Source of the DNA: Caballeronia hypogeia
GTDB lineage: Bacteria > Pseudomonadota > Gammaproteobacteria > Burkholderiales > Burkholderiaceae
Length of the DNA: 64,000 nucleotides
Direction of reading: 5' to 3'
NCBI RefSeq assembly: GCF_001544875.2
Contig: NZ_FCOA02000007.1
Span: 124,001-188,000, forward strand
Within the stretch, counting starts at the first letter, position 1; every line of letters starts with the position of its first letter. The position numbers were made by a program, and so were the translations under genes. The notes under the pieces are model-generated. The model saw only the letters and a program-made list of their open reading frames with translations, ran no database searches and had not been told where the DNA came from. Of this stretch, positions 24,667-33,117 are shown one piece after another.

Positions 24667-27269
24667 ACTTCATCTCTCAGCAGGGACGGTCGTCCGGCGG
24701 GGAACGCCTGGACGTGATTGGTCGTGGGCAGCAGCGAGGCAAGGTCCATGTCGAAGTGCTGGCTTAGGCTCACACCAGCGTCCATCAGCCGAATCACTTG
24801 GCGCTGGCCCAGCGCGGGATTCGGTGGGTCCATCTGCTGGGCAAGACGGCGCATGAAGGCGTTGCCCGCAAGCAATTGCTCGTCCTCGCTCATCAACATG
24901 AACACGGGCGGCAAGTCGTCGCGATAGAGCACGGCATCGAGCAACTGGCTGCGGCGGAACACTGCCTTACCGGGTTCAAGGTCGGAGTAGACCTCGACGT
25001 TTTCGCAGACGCCCGCAAGTTGTAGCAGCTCCGACTCCGTTTCCTCGAAGGCGACATGCACGTCGCCCACCATGCCGGCGGCCACCATCTGCGTACCGCT
25101 GCCCTGCTGGGCTTCGAGCACCGCCTTGCAACGTTCGATGAGACGCCAGCAGGCTACGAGGTCTTCAGCGAGATCGCTGAAGCGCTTCATGGCACCTTCC
25201 CAGACCCGCTCGGCCTGTTGGTAGGCGTCCAGTCGGGCGAAAGGCTGGACGGACTCCTCAGCATCAGCCTTCTGTTTTTTCAGGTCCTGCACCGTCTTCT
25301 CGCGGCCGAGACACGCATTGCGCGCCTCATCGAAGTGGTAGGCAATGGTGTTGAAGTGCGCAGCAAGTGCCGGCAGGTGGTGCGGCTCGGTGACGAACCA
25401 GCGGCAGCGCACGCAATTGCGACTTCCTCCGGGTACCGGGCCATATTTCGGATTCACCGATGAGGTCCCTTTGGCAATCACCGCTCCCCCGTTGTAACAG
25501 CCGCCCACCGACCCGTTGCCTTCGACCTCGCTGGTGTTGCCGCCGACTAGGCACATTCCGTGGTGCATCAGCATCCAGCCGGCCGGGTTGCGAGCGGCCG
25601 GATGCAGCGGGATGGCAGCCGCAAGGCTGGGCACACTGTTGCAGATGGCCTTTTTCAGGAGCTCCTCATGCTCGGTGTCGAGCAGGAAGTTCTGGATGCT
25701 CGCCTCCTTGTTCATCTTCAGCCGCTCCGCGGCGCCAAGCAGCACGTCGCGGATGTGCGACGCACCGGGCTTGGTGTAGTACAAAGTCATCAGCAGGCGG
25801 CTGTGGCCGACCAGCTTTTGCAGCAACGGGAATGGCACCTGGCCTTCTAGTGCCAGCGCGGTGATAAGGGAGACACGCAGGCTGTGCAGCGGGAAGAGGG
25901 TCGTCGTTCCTTTGTTCCGTTTTTCTAGCGACGGGAGGAAACGAATCGGCGTACCTCTGCGATGCGTCTCGCCCCGGTCGGCGAGCCGCAGCTCCAGTGC
26001 TTCCAACAGGTAGAACCATGGCGTGCCCAACATATTTTCGCTTGGCGGCAGATTACGCACGCCGTCTCGCGCCTCCGGCATCCGGAAGAGGAAGCAAGTG
26101 TCGGGGTAGCCTGCCAGTTGCACCTCGCTCTTTGCGGTCATGTGGCGGCCCTCCAGTTCCGTCCAGGACGTGCGCCGCTCGATGGGGTTGTACTTCTCCT
26201 GCCAATTGCGCAGCTTTTCCAGCCAGTAGAAGACATCCTGATGCATCGGCCCACCGGAGGACCACGGCAGGACGTAGCCCTTGTCGGCTCCAGACTGGGC
26301 GATGTCGGCGGTCTTGTTGGTGTTGATGTAGAGCACGGTCGAGACGGACTCGCCATCGGCGAACGGGACGCTGCGGCGAAACACACCCTGTTGCAGCGGC
26401 CTCCGCTCGCTGCGCTGCATGAGCCGGCTCGAATTCAAAGTCCAATTCCCCACCGCGTAGCGCCAGCAGTCGGCTTCGCCCGAGTCCAGCATGCGGACCT
26501 GGAAGCTGCGCAGCGGCAAGATGAGTTTCACGAGCAGGGCCACCCAGCGGACCGGGCTCCACATCTGCAGCACCTGCCTGCCGCGATAAAGCTTGCGGAC
26601 CCGCCACACACAGTCCGGGTCGTTCTGGTCAATCTGGTCTTCGGTCACCTCGAACCAGTCGGTGGGGGAGTTTCCCCCGCGCTGTCCGATGTCGCTCCCC
26701 AGCGCGCTCTGCGCCCAGTGCCAGTCGCGGAAGTGCGGCCCCGCAGCGAGCATCTGGCGCAGTTCGTCAATGTAGCCGTAGGGCAGCGGCGAATGCACGC
26801 TCTCGTCGCGCTTGGGCAAACCGTGCTTGGTCATCTTGGGCACGGGATTGTGGAAGGCCGGCGAAACGACTGGTAGGCCGCCGGCGTCGGCTGCGCTGAA
26901 CTCGCGCAGCAGCACGAAGCGCAGGAAGGCGTGGACGCAGTTGTTGTACTCGATCCCCGATATCGAATCGGGACAGGCTGATTGGTAAAAGTCAGGCAGG
27001 ACCGTGGTGCGCGCCAGGAACACCACCGGGTCGAGCGGCAACTCCTGCTCGATGAGATAGCGCTCAAGGAAGGCCACCAATGCAGCGAGCCTCACGTTGA
27101 GACCGCTCGTTTCGCCTTTCAGCCACTCCACCGCCAGGGCACGCCAGGCGGCAAGTTGCGGGTAGCTCTGCTCGACCCAGGCGAGGGAGGTATCCCTTGC
27201 GCGCGCACCCTTCTTCTTTTGCGGGGAAGTGGCAGAAGCGGCCGCAGTCGTCGTCTTCTTTTTTTCCAT
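24663..27269 (-). CDS. GmtZ-like large tyrosine-recombinase-related protein
   Basis: An 868-residue protein. The Lys/Ala-rich N-terminus is followed by a degenerate-looking tyrosine-recombinase domain: Arg in LPLRSFQVRML (about 252-262), H-x-x-R in PLHSLRVSL (about 461) and H...Y in LVGHSRLLMTLYYTKP (about 483-498). The C-terminal third has CYNGG and CVRCRWF, a possible zinc site, and long helices. It is larger than ordinary integrases and fits GmtZ. It starts 9 bases after the GmtY-like gene. It probably acts with GmtY in moving the island. Confidence 0.75.
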   Translation of the reverse strand: MEKKKTTTAAASATSPQKKKGARARDTSLAWVEQSYPQLAAWRALAVEWLKGETSGLNVRLAALVAFLERYLIEQELPLDPVVFLARTTVLPDFYQSACPDSISGIEYNNCVHAFLRFVLLREFSAADAGGLPVVSPAFHNPVPKMTKHGLPKRDESVHSPLPYGYIDELRQMLAAGPHFRDWHWAQSALGSDIGQRGGNSPTDWFEVTEDQIDQNDPDCVWRVRKLYRGRQVLQMWSPVRWVALLVKLILPLRSFQVRMLDSGEADCWRYAVGNWTLNSSRLMQRSERRPLQQGVFRRSVPFADGESVSTVLYINTNKTADIAQSGADKGYVLPWSSGGPMHQDVFYWLEKLRNWQEKYNPIERRTSWTELEGRHMTAKSEVQLAGYPDTCFLFRMPEARDGVRNLPPSENMLGTPWFYLLEALELRLADRGETHRRGTPIRFLPSLEKRNKGTTTLFPLHSLRVSLITALALEGQVPFPLLQKLVGHSRLLMTLYYTKPGASHIRDVLLGAAERLKMNKEASIQNFLLDTEHEELLKKAICNSVPSLAAAIPLHPAARNPAGWMLMHHGMCLVGGNTSEVEGNGSVGGCYNGGAVIAKGTSSVNPKYGPVPGGSRNCVRCRWFVTEPHHLPALAAHFNTIAYHFDEARNACLGREKTVQDLKKQKADAEESVQPFARLDAYQQAERVWEGAMKRFSDLAEDLVACWRLIERCKAVLEAQQGSGTQMVAAGMVGDVHVAFEETESELLQLAGVCENVEVYSDLEPGKAVFRRSQLLDAVLYRDDLPPVFMLMSEDEQLLAGNAFMRRLAQQMDPPNPALGQRQVIRLMDAGVSLSQHFDMDLASLLPTTNHVQAFPAGRPSLLRDEV

Positions 27270-27278
27270 GAGGATTCC

Positions 27279-28679
27279 CTAGTGGTTGAGTTCGATTCCG
27301 GACAGCAGCAGTCTTATCGCGGGTTGTGGCCCGGCGTACTTGTCCCGCAGCCGCTGCGCAGCCGCTTCAAGCGTTGCCAGAATCTCGCGGGTATTCGCCC
27401 GTGTGTACACCTCCTGGCTTTCCAGCGAGGCGTGATGCATGAAGCGGCGGATGAACGGCTTGTCGACGCCGGCGTTGCGCAGTCGCCGGCCATAGGCGTG
27501 GCGGTGACCGTGCGGCGTCGTGCCCAGAGCCTTGCCGACCGTGAGCCCAATGCGCTCGCACGCAGCAGCATACGCCTTGTTGTACTGAGTGAGCGTGTAC
27601 ATGGCGCCGACGGGCTCGCCGTTCAGGTTGATGAAGGCGAAGGGGTGCCCACGCTCGACGCATGCCACCTGTTGGAGATAACGGTGCCAAAGGTGCAGGA
27701 ACCATTCGCCATACTCCGGCAGGAACCAGTACGCCTGTTTGTAATACTCGGCGTCGTGCATGCCGCCTTTCCAGCCAGCGTGCCGTCGATCCATTAGATC
27801 GGTGCGTGGCACGAGGCCGAACTGGAGGGCGAGATACTCCGCTCGGTTGCCTTTACGCGTGCGTCCAAGCTTGTCACGCCAATCGGCAGGCGCGGCACCG
27901 TAGCTCGGATGATGGATCAGAACCTTGGCCTGCCTCGGATTCGCCGGGTCCGGGAACACGTCGTGGATGAAGAGATGGAAGGGCTCGGATTCTCGGAAGC
28001 CCGCCCCGTGCAGTAGCAATGTGATGAGCATGCCCCGAAAGTCATAACGTCCCCGCGTGCAGAATCCCTTGAGCAGCAGTTCCTCAAAGCGGTCCTCGGG
28101 GAAGGCCGGCGGATCACCTTTCTCGACCTTGGGAGCGCGCCGGCTTCGCACGCGGTACGCAGTCTCGCCTGAGGATGAGTTCGCCACCCATGTATGTCCA
28201 AGGAACGCCTTGCTGCGTCGATACTGGTAAGCAGCCTCATCGGTCTGCCGGTCGAAAGCTCCGCCTGCATAGCGAGGATTCACCGTGGCAGTCCCAGGGC
28301 GCGTTTCCCCGAGCCAATCGAAGAAATCGGACAGATGCGTGATGATGTGTGACGCATCTCGCGGCGAGCGTGGCGCCCAGCACAAGCCACTCGGGTCAAG
28401 GCCAGTGACACGATCAAACGTGCCGGTGTAAAGCCTCTGGGCGAAGTTCTGGAAAAGGCGGTAAGTGTCGCGCTCAGTGGGATTGGATTGCAGGTATTCG
28501 AGAAACATCCGGACGGACCGAGTTACCTTGGTCATCCACGCCAAGCTGCGGTCGTGACCACGAAAGAGGTAGTAGTCAAGCAGCGGTTCCAAGATACCCG
28601 CTGGCGTCAGCACTACCGGAAGCTCTGTGTACACGCCTGTGGAGTCGGTATGTATGCGCGCCTTGACCGTCACAAACAT
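27279..28679 (-). CDS. GmtY-like tyrosine recombinase
   Basis: A 466-residue recombinase, first gene of the trio. The N-terminus MFVTVKARIHTDSTG and the core-binding domain precede the catalytic part: Arg in GAGFRESEPFHL (about 226), H-x-x-R in TPHGHRHAYGR (about 388-392), His in MHHASLES and the nucleophile candidate Tyr in QEVYTRA (about 424). All key residues look intact. It reads away from the right end of the island. A minus-strand terminator at 28867-28888 insulates it from outside transcription. Confidence 0.8.
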   Translation of the reverse strand: MFVTVKARIHTDSTGVYTELPVVLTPAGILEPLLDYYLFRGHDRSLAWMTKVTRSVRMFLEYLQSNPTERDTYRLFQNFAQRLYTGTFDRVTGLDPSGLCWAPRSPRDASHIITHLSDFFDWLGETRPGTATVNPRYAGGAFDRQTDEAAYQYRRSKAFLGHTWVANSSSGETAYRVRSRRAPKVEKGDPPAFPEDRFEELLLKGFCTRGRYDFRGMLITLLLHGAGFRESEPFHLFIHDVFPDPANPRQAKVLIHHPSYGAAPADWRDKLGRTRKGNRAEYLALQFGLVPRTDLMDRRHAGWKGGMHDAEYYKQAYWFLPEYGEWFLHLWHRYLQQVACVERGHPFAFINLNGEPVGAMYTLTQYNKAYAAACERIGLTVGKALGTTPHGHRHAYGRRLRNAGVDKPFIRRFMHHASLESQEVYTRANTREILATLEAAAQRLRDKYAGPQPAIRLLLSGIELNH

Positions 28680-28866
28680 GCGAGGCGGCTCGTCAGCAGG
28701 TTGGATAAAGCGACTTCGCAGGACGGGCCACCAGGTGAAGCATCAACGGCACGTAGGGTCACGTCTACATTTGCAGGTCTGCGCAAGCCAGTCTCGGCGT
28801 ACATAAAAAGCCGCGCATTGTACATACGATGTCATCGCACCGTATAGCTTCAATATCTGTAGGGCA

Positions 28867-28888
28867 AAAAAACCCCCTTCGAGAGGGG
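28867..28888 (-). terminator. Terminator at the right end of the island, minus strand
   Basis: Read on the minus strand: CCCCTCTCGAAGGGG followed by TTTTTTT. It would stop transcription entering gmtY from the right. The rest of 28680-28952 holds only the island end. Confidence 0.65.
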
Positions 28889-28910
28889 TGTCGGAAACAG
28901 ATTCGGCTCA

Positions 28911-28928
28911 TCGCCACCGAACTATGTA
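28911..28928 (-). repeat. Right terminal inverted repeat of the island
   Basis: TCGCCAC followed by CGAACTATGTA, the inverse of TACATAGTTCG and GTGGCGA at the left end. Confidence 0.7.
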
Positions 28929-28952
28929 TTCCTTGGTGGGGGGAATATCAAC

Positions 28953-29660
28953 ATGAAGAAGGTGGCGGCGCAACTGCAAGCGGTGAAGGCCGCAACGCAG
29001 CCGAAGCCCGAGGCAGCCAAGGCCGGCGCGAAAGCGTCGCCCACAGCAGCGAAGGGCGCGGCCGGTTCGTCGGCGGGCTCGACGACCAGCAATCCGCCGG
29101 CGACCGTGGTGGCTGAGTCGGACAAGATCAAAGCGTATCGCGTGGCGTTGTGGCGTAAAGCCCTACGCCGTGAGGTAGGTGCGGATCCCGCGCTTGCCCA
29201 GCGATACCTCGTTGCGATCGCTCTGTCCGATCAGATGCGCTGCGTCGACCAAAAGACGCTCTCCGGCATCTGGGAAAAGCTCACCGAAGAGCAGGTCGGG
29301 TCCGGCGATGTGACGAAAGCGGCTGCCTCGACGGCTGCCGCTGACGATACGAAGCTCGCGCACGCGGTCACCGGTGTGACGGTCGCCGCGATTCAAGGCC
29401 TCGACGTCCAGTACCTAACCCGTCTGTGCACGCACCATCACCTCGATCTCGCGAAGCACTGGAAGCTCTGCAAGGAGTTTCTGGAGCTGATCACGAAGTC
29501 CGAAATGATGGTGGTCTCTGACGAACTCGGCATTCGTGCCGCGCTCGGCGACAACTTCAAGAAGGTCTTCGGCAAGTCCAAGTCCGAAGTCATCGACGCG
29601 CTTCTGGCGGTCGATGGCTTCGACTACACGGGCAAGATTCCGAAGGTGCTCAAGTTCTAA
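28953..29660 (+). pseudogene. parB: PRTRC ParB, C-terminal fragment
   Basis: A 235-residue frame that continues parB after the insertion. An Ala/Lys/Pro-rich linker (about 1-55) leads to the helical C-terminal domain (AYRVALWRKALRREVGADPA, SDQMRCVDQKTLSGIWEKL, and a final KSEVIDALLAVDGFDYTG). Joined to the left part at CFDTVC it gives an in-frame protein of about 557 residues, close to the PRTRC ParB length I recall. The ATG at 28953 is probably an internal Met of the intact gene. GGTGGGGGG upstream, supplied by the island end, might allow separate translation. Confidence 0.8.
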
Positions 29661-29705
29661 TTGCGCGGCGTCCCCGTGCATCGATCGTAGTTTCCATCCT
29701 TTATA

Positions 29706-29729
29706 GACCGCCTCCGCGCGGTCTTTTTT
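29706..29729 (+). terminator. Intrinsic terminator after parB
   Basis: GACCGCC-TCC-GCGCGGTC followed by TTTTTT. Confidence 0.8.
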
Positions 29730-29745
29730 CTTTTCGGGAGTTTCC

Positions 29746-30234
29746 ATGTTCGTAGCTATTGAACCGCTTCTGCGTCACTGCACGAAGCTCACGTTGTCGT
29801 TGCAGATGAAGGGCAAAGAGATGGTTGTCTGCGTCATGCCGCAAGGCACGGCAAAAGACGCCGCCATGCTTCAGCCGCTCGCGCTCACCGCGACGGCGCC
29901 TGAGCTGGAAGCGGGTTTCGTGGACGCCCTTGCGACTTACACCGGTGCTCACGCGTCGCTCGCTGAGCAAGTTGCGGCCACGGCAGCGATCCTCGAAGCC
30001 GCCAAGACGACGCAAGTCTCGAAGGCGACGAAGACGCTGGCGAAGGGCGGCAGCAAGCCCGCCTTGCCTGCACCCGGCAGATCGAGCATCGATGCGGACA
30101 ACGATGATGACGACGGAAGTGCCGACGCTGAAGGGCAGAGCACCGCCCCGACTGCGTCTTCGGCATCGTCCGCAGCAGAGGCATCGGCGGAACCGGCTAA
30201 CACCGGGACCAACCTCGCATCGCTTTTCGACTAA
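29746..30234 (+). CDS. PRTRC system protein E
   Basis: A 162-residue protein. The first 75 residues (MFVAIEPLLRHCTKLTLSLQ, then VVCVMPQGTAKDAAML and APELEAGFVDALATYT) match the PRTRC E pattern: a small beta-rich start followed by a helix. The remainder is Ala/Ser/Asp-rich and probably disordered. GGGAG precedes the ATG. It lies in the usual place between ParB and protein C. No biochemical role is known to me. Confidence 0.8.
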   Translation: MFVAIEPLLRHCTKLTLSLQMKGKEMVVCVMPQGTAKDAAMLQPLALTATAPELEAGFVDALATYTGAHASLAEQVAATAAILEAAKTTQVSKATKTLAKGGSKPALPAPGRSSIDADNDDDDGSADAEGQSTAPTASSASSAAEASAEPANTGTNLASLFD

Positions 30235-30243
30235 GGAGCAGAC

Positions 30244-30480
30244 ATGGCTATCCAAGTTGCGAAGCTCACGCGCGAGTTCGTCTACAACGGCGTGACGTTC
30301 CCCGATCCCGGGCCGACGTTCTCGCCCGACGATGTCCGTGATCTCTACTCCGCGCAGTACCCGGAGCTGACGACCGCGGCGATCGACGGACCCACGACGG
30401 AGGGCGATGTCATGCGCTTCACGTTCGCGCGCGCGGCCGGTGCCAAGGGTGCAGTCATGCCCTGCCGCGTCCATGCGTAA
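30244..30480 (+). CDS. PRTRC system protein C
   Basis: A 78-residue protein with AAGGAG upstream. Its pattern (LTREFVYNGVTFPDPGPTF, then DVRDLYSAQYPELTTAAIDGP) fits PRTRC C, a small beta-grasp-sized protein. The family ends, as I recall, shortly after a conserved Lys-Gly. Here AGAKG is followed by nine more residues (AVMPCRVHA). With E1-like and JAMM-like genes in the same operon, a ubiquitin-like role is an attractive but unproven idea. Confidence 0.75.
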   Translation: MAIQVAKLTREFVYNGVTFPDPGPTFSPDDVRDLYSAQYPELTTAAIDGPTTEGDVMRFTFARAAGAKGAVMPCRVHA

Positions 30481-30533
30481 GCGCGACCTCCTCAAAGCCC
30501 TGTCCGATCCGGACTTGGCTCTTTCTCATCAGC

Positions 30534-30559
30534 AACCGCCCGGAAGGGCGGTTTTTTTT
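30534..30559 (+). terminator. Intrinsic terminator between proteins C and F
   Basis: AACCGCCC-GGAA-GGGCGGTT followed by Ts. Confidence 0.85.
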
Positions 30560-30579
30560 CATGACAAGGAGATCGAGCA

Positions 30580-31719
30580 ATGCTCTTCGATCCTCGCCCG
30601 TCTAGTGCAGAGGTCGCTGTCTCGGGAGAGCCTTGGCAACCGCGACGCGCTCCCGCTGCCCGACGTCGAACTCCCAATGATTTTCTAAGCCTGCCGGCCA
30701 TCGGCTCGGACGTCAAAACGCGCGCAGTGATGCGTTGGCAAGCCGAAAAGGATGTCGCCGGTCTCATCGCCGCCCAGTTCAACTCGGGCGTGCTGAGGTC
30801 GCGCGACGTACCGGAGTTCAAAGGCGCGGGTGACGCGCTTGCCCACGGCTTTTTCGCGTGGGCCAAGCGTCATACGCCGCGTCTGGACTGCCTCGGCTTT
30901 GACTTCGTGTTGTGCGACGTGCAGGCGGTGCAAGACGTCGTCCAGTACCAGGAGGACAGCAGCGACTTCAATCCGACCTCGCCCGTGTATCTCGGCATCG
31001 AGATCACGGAGGAAAACATCTTCGAGATCGGCAGGCGTGCCGCCGAACTTCGGGATGTCCATCCGCGCTTGGTGTCGACGGCGATGGTGCTAATCAATCG
31101 CGCAGCAGGCCGCACGATGTGGGTCCGAACGCCGGACGAGTTCCTTGGGGAATTCGCCTCGTGGTTCTGGGACGGCGACTCGAACGCAACCGATGAGGAA
31201 GCGCGCGAGATGCTGACGGACCGATTCGGCGAGGACGAGGCGGAGATTGAGTACTACCTCCCTTCCGTTGTGCGTCCGCAGCTCTGTCCCGACGACATGG
31301 ACGTCTACCGCTGGAATGCAAAGAGCCGACGCTATCTGCCTCAACGGGCACTTGGCGTTGCCGCGCTCAGACGGCTTCAGCGATTCACGTCTGGCCGCAC
31401 ACGTCGAATCTGTGCGGAACTGGAGAAGCTCTCGTTGATGTTGCAGCGGGTCGGCAATCGCGACCTTTTCGGCTGCGAATATCGGCCTCGCTGCGCTTAT
31501 GCGTCGGCCACGCTCACCGTGGAAAACGACACCCGCGTGGGCGAGGTGCTCGATTCGCACTACGAGTACCTCGCCAGCGCCGGCGACGGCACCACCTACT
31601 ACGGCTTCACGCCGATTGCCTCTACGCCTGATGCCATTCGCAAGCAGTACGCGGACTGGTCGCAGGGCTTATCCATTCTTGGCCAACTGGACCGCGTCAT
31701 CGCGTGTCTCGCGGCATAA
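30580..31719 (+). CDS. PRTRC system protein F
   Basis: A 379-residue protein with AAGGAG upstream of ATG 30580. A disordered Arg/Pro/Ala-rich start leads to the conserved body (DFLSLPAIGSDVKTRAVMRW, YLGIEITEENIFEIGRR, and C-terminal DGTTYYGFTPIASTPDAIRK), which I recognise as the F component by order and size. It is predicted alpha/beta, with no known catalytic motif. It is encoded directly upstream of protein B (13-base gap). Confidence 0.75.
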   Translation: MLFDPRPSSAEVAVSGEPWQPRRAPAARRRTPNDFLSLPAIGSDVKTRAVMRWQAEKDVAGLIAAQFNSGVLRSRDVPEFKGAGDALAHGFFAWAKRHTPRLDCLGFDFVLCDVQAVQDVVQYQEDSSDFNPTSPVYLGIEITEENIFEIGRRAAELRDVHPRLVSTAMVLINRAAGRTMWVRTPDEFLGEFASWFWDGDSNATDEEAREMLTDRFGEDEAEIEYYLPSVVRPQLCPDDMDVYRWNAKSRRYLPQRALGVAALRRLQRFTSGRTRRICAELEKLSLMLQRVGNRDLFGCEYRPRCAYASATLTVENDTRVGEVLDSHYEYLASAGDGTTYYGFTPIASTPDAIRKQYADWSQGLSILGQLDRVIACLAA

Positions 31720-31732
31720 CTCGGAGCTTTCT

Positions 31733-32461
31733 ATGAAAGGGCTTGATATCGGCTCGGACCGCGTCGACGAACTCGCCGCGATCAGTGCCATCTTGCTGTA
31801 TGGCCGTCAGGACCGCAGCGCCGTCTACGGCACCGTTCATCCGGTGACGCCGGGCAAGAGCGGCCGGGCGACGATCGGTGCCGGACGGCCGATCGACCGC
31901 ATGGCACTTGTCGAATGCCTGCGTGAGCTGGCGCAGAACGCGGCCCCGAAGGCGGAATTCCTGCCTGAGACGGTGCTCGCGGTGTCGCAAGACGCGGTGA
32001 TGTGGTGGTGCAGACCGGCGATGCGAAGAGTCTTCTTCGACTGTCAGGAGATCGGGCGACGCAGTGCGGTCGTCCCGCATCCAGGGTTGGTGTTCCGTGC
32101 AACTTCGAACGGGTTTTCCGTGTTCGCGCTGCAGGAAGACAGCCGGCCAACGCCTGCATCGAAGCTGCACGAACCGCCTTACTTTAACACCTGGGACTGG
32201 GGGCGGATCTGCGTCGGCTCGGCTCATGTACCCAAGCGCATCGACATCGAATCGATTGCCGGATGGGAGAGCGGATTCTTTGAATCGGCCTTCACACACC
32301 CGAATCACGGCAACAAACGTGTTTCGCATCCGAATGGCGAGTTCGCATTCTGGAAGGAAATGCTCGACGGCAAGTACGGCGAGCAATTCCCGAAAGACGC
32401 GCTCGTCCCTATGGACCTTACCCTCGCTGAGCTGATCGCCGGCAAACAAGGAGTTCGATGA
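31733..32461 (+). CDS. PRTRC system protein B
   Basis: A 242-residue protein; the ATG at 31733 follows CGGAG. Its pattern (AILLYGRQDRSAVYGTVHPV, LPETVLAVSQDAVMWWCRPA, and YFNTWDWGRICVGSAHVPK) fits PRTRC B. The N-W-x-x-G-R-I-C-x-G-type segment is conserved in position. The protein is E2-like in some published analyses of prokaryotic ubiquitin-like operons; I recall this only loosely. Its stop overlaps the start of protein A. Confidence 0.75.
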   Translation: MKGLDIGSDRVDELAAISAILLYGRQDRSAVYGTVHPVTPGKSGRATIGAGRPIDRMALVECLRELAQNAAPKAEFLPETVLAVSQDAVMWWCRPAMRRVFFDCQEIGRRSAVVPHPGLVFRATSNGFSVFALQEDSRPTPASKLHEPPYFNTWDWGRICVGSAHVPKRIDIESIAGWESGFFESAFTHPNHGNKRVSHPNGEFAFWKEMLDGKYGEQFPKDALVPMDLTLAELIAGKQGVR

Positions 32462-33117
32462 TGAATGCTGGTGCTTTGAATCCTGCAGATGCCGCGCTTC
32501 AACGCTCATTTCCTACCGTCATGGTGCCCCGGCGTGAGTCGGTCGCGCCGATGCAGGCGGCCGGTGAGCGACTGCTGATCGGCGAGAACGGAGTCTTTCT
32601 TGAAATCGATCTGCCGTGGCTCTCGGTTGTTCGCCGCATTGCGCACTACACGGTCCCGACCGCGATCCCCTACGGGAAAGTGGTCGAATCGACCGAGTTG
32701 CGTTGTGGTGCGGTGCCGCCCGAGTTGGTCGGCGAGTTCGTCGCGATGGCGCGCGCCGCACATCCGCTGGAGACCGGTGCCTGGATCGTCTGGAATGTGG
32801 AGACGAAACAGTTCCGGCTCGCGCCTGTAAAGGTGCTGTCGCAGGGCACCGGGTCGCTGAAGTACGAGCGCCCGGAACTTCTGCCAAGTGAACTGCGGGT
32901 GATCGACTGCCATTCGCATGGCGCGCATCCCGCGTACTTCTCGCCGACAGACAACGAAGATGACCGACAAGAGACGAAGTTCGCCTTCGTCGTCGGCAAC
33001 TGCGCGTCGTCGGTACCGAGTATGGCGATGCGGCTGTGCGCGAAAGGCATCTTCGAGAACGTCGAGCGCGTGCCGAGCAGTTGGTATGCGGCGGCTGGCG
33101 CTCAGGAGGTCGCATGA
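32458..33117 (+). CDS. PRTRC system protein A, JAB/JAMM metallopeptidase
   Basis: A 219-residue protein. The first of two adjacent ATG codons (32458, 32461) overlaps the preceding stop; AGGAG fits either. A JAMM metal-binding motif H-x-H-x(7)-S-x(2)-D is complete in HSHGAHPAYFSPTD (about 152-165). JAB/JAMM enzymes cleave isopeptide bonds or process ubiquitin-like tails with zinc. Together with the ThiF gene that overlaps its stop (ATGA), it suggests a conjugation/deconjugation pair of unknown substrate. Confidence 0.85.
   Translation: MMNAGALNPADAALQRSFPTVMVPRRESVAPMQAAGERLLIGENGVFLEIDLPWLSVVRRIAHYTVPTAIPYGKVVESTELRCGAVPPELVGEFVAMARAAHPLETGAWIVWNVETKQFRLAPVKVLSQGTGSLKYERPELLPSELRVIDCHSHGAHPAYFSPTDNEDDRQETKFAFVVGNCASSVPSMAMRLCAKGIFENVERVPSSWYAAAGAQEVA

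Larger units (their letters stand above)
22297..28928. mobile_element. Gamma-mobile-trio-like island inserted in parB
   Basis: The ~6.6-kb insertion separates the two in-frame parts of parB. Its ends carry inverted repeats: TACATAGTTCG at 22297-22307 and its reverse complement at 28918-28928, each followed inward by GTGGCGA. Between these repeats and the parB sequence lie 20-24 further bases on each side that probably also belong to the insertion. Contents are the recombinase trio (24007-28679, minus strand), one small gene (23767) and an IS3 copy. The parB parts share CATG at the junctions (22273-22276 and 28952-28955), consistent with a short overlap or duplication. Confidence 0.8.
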
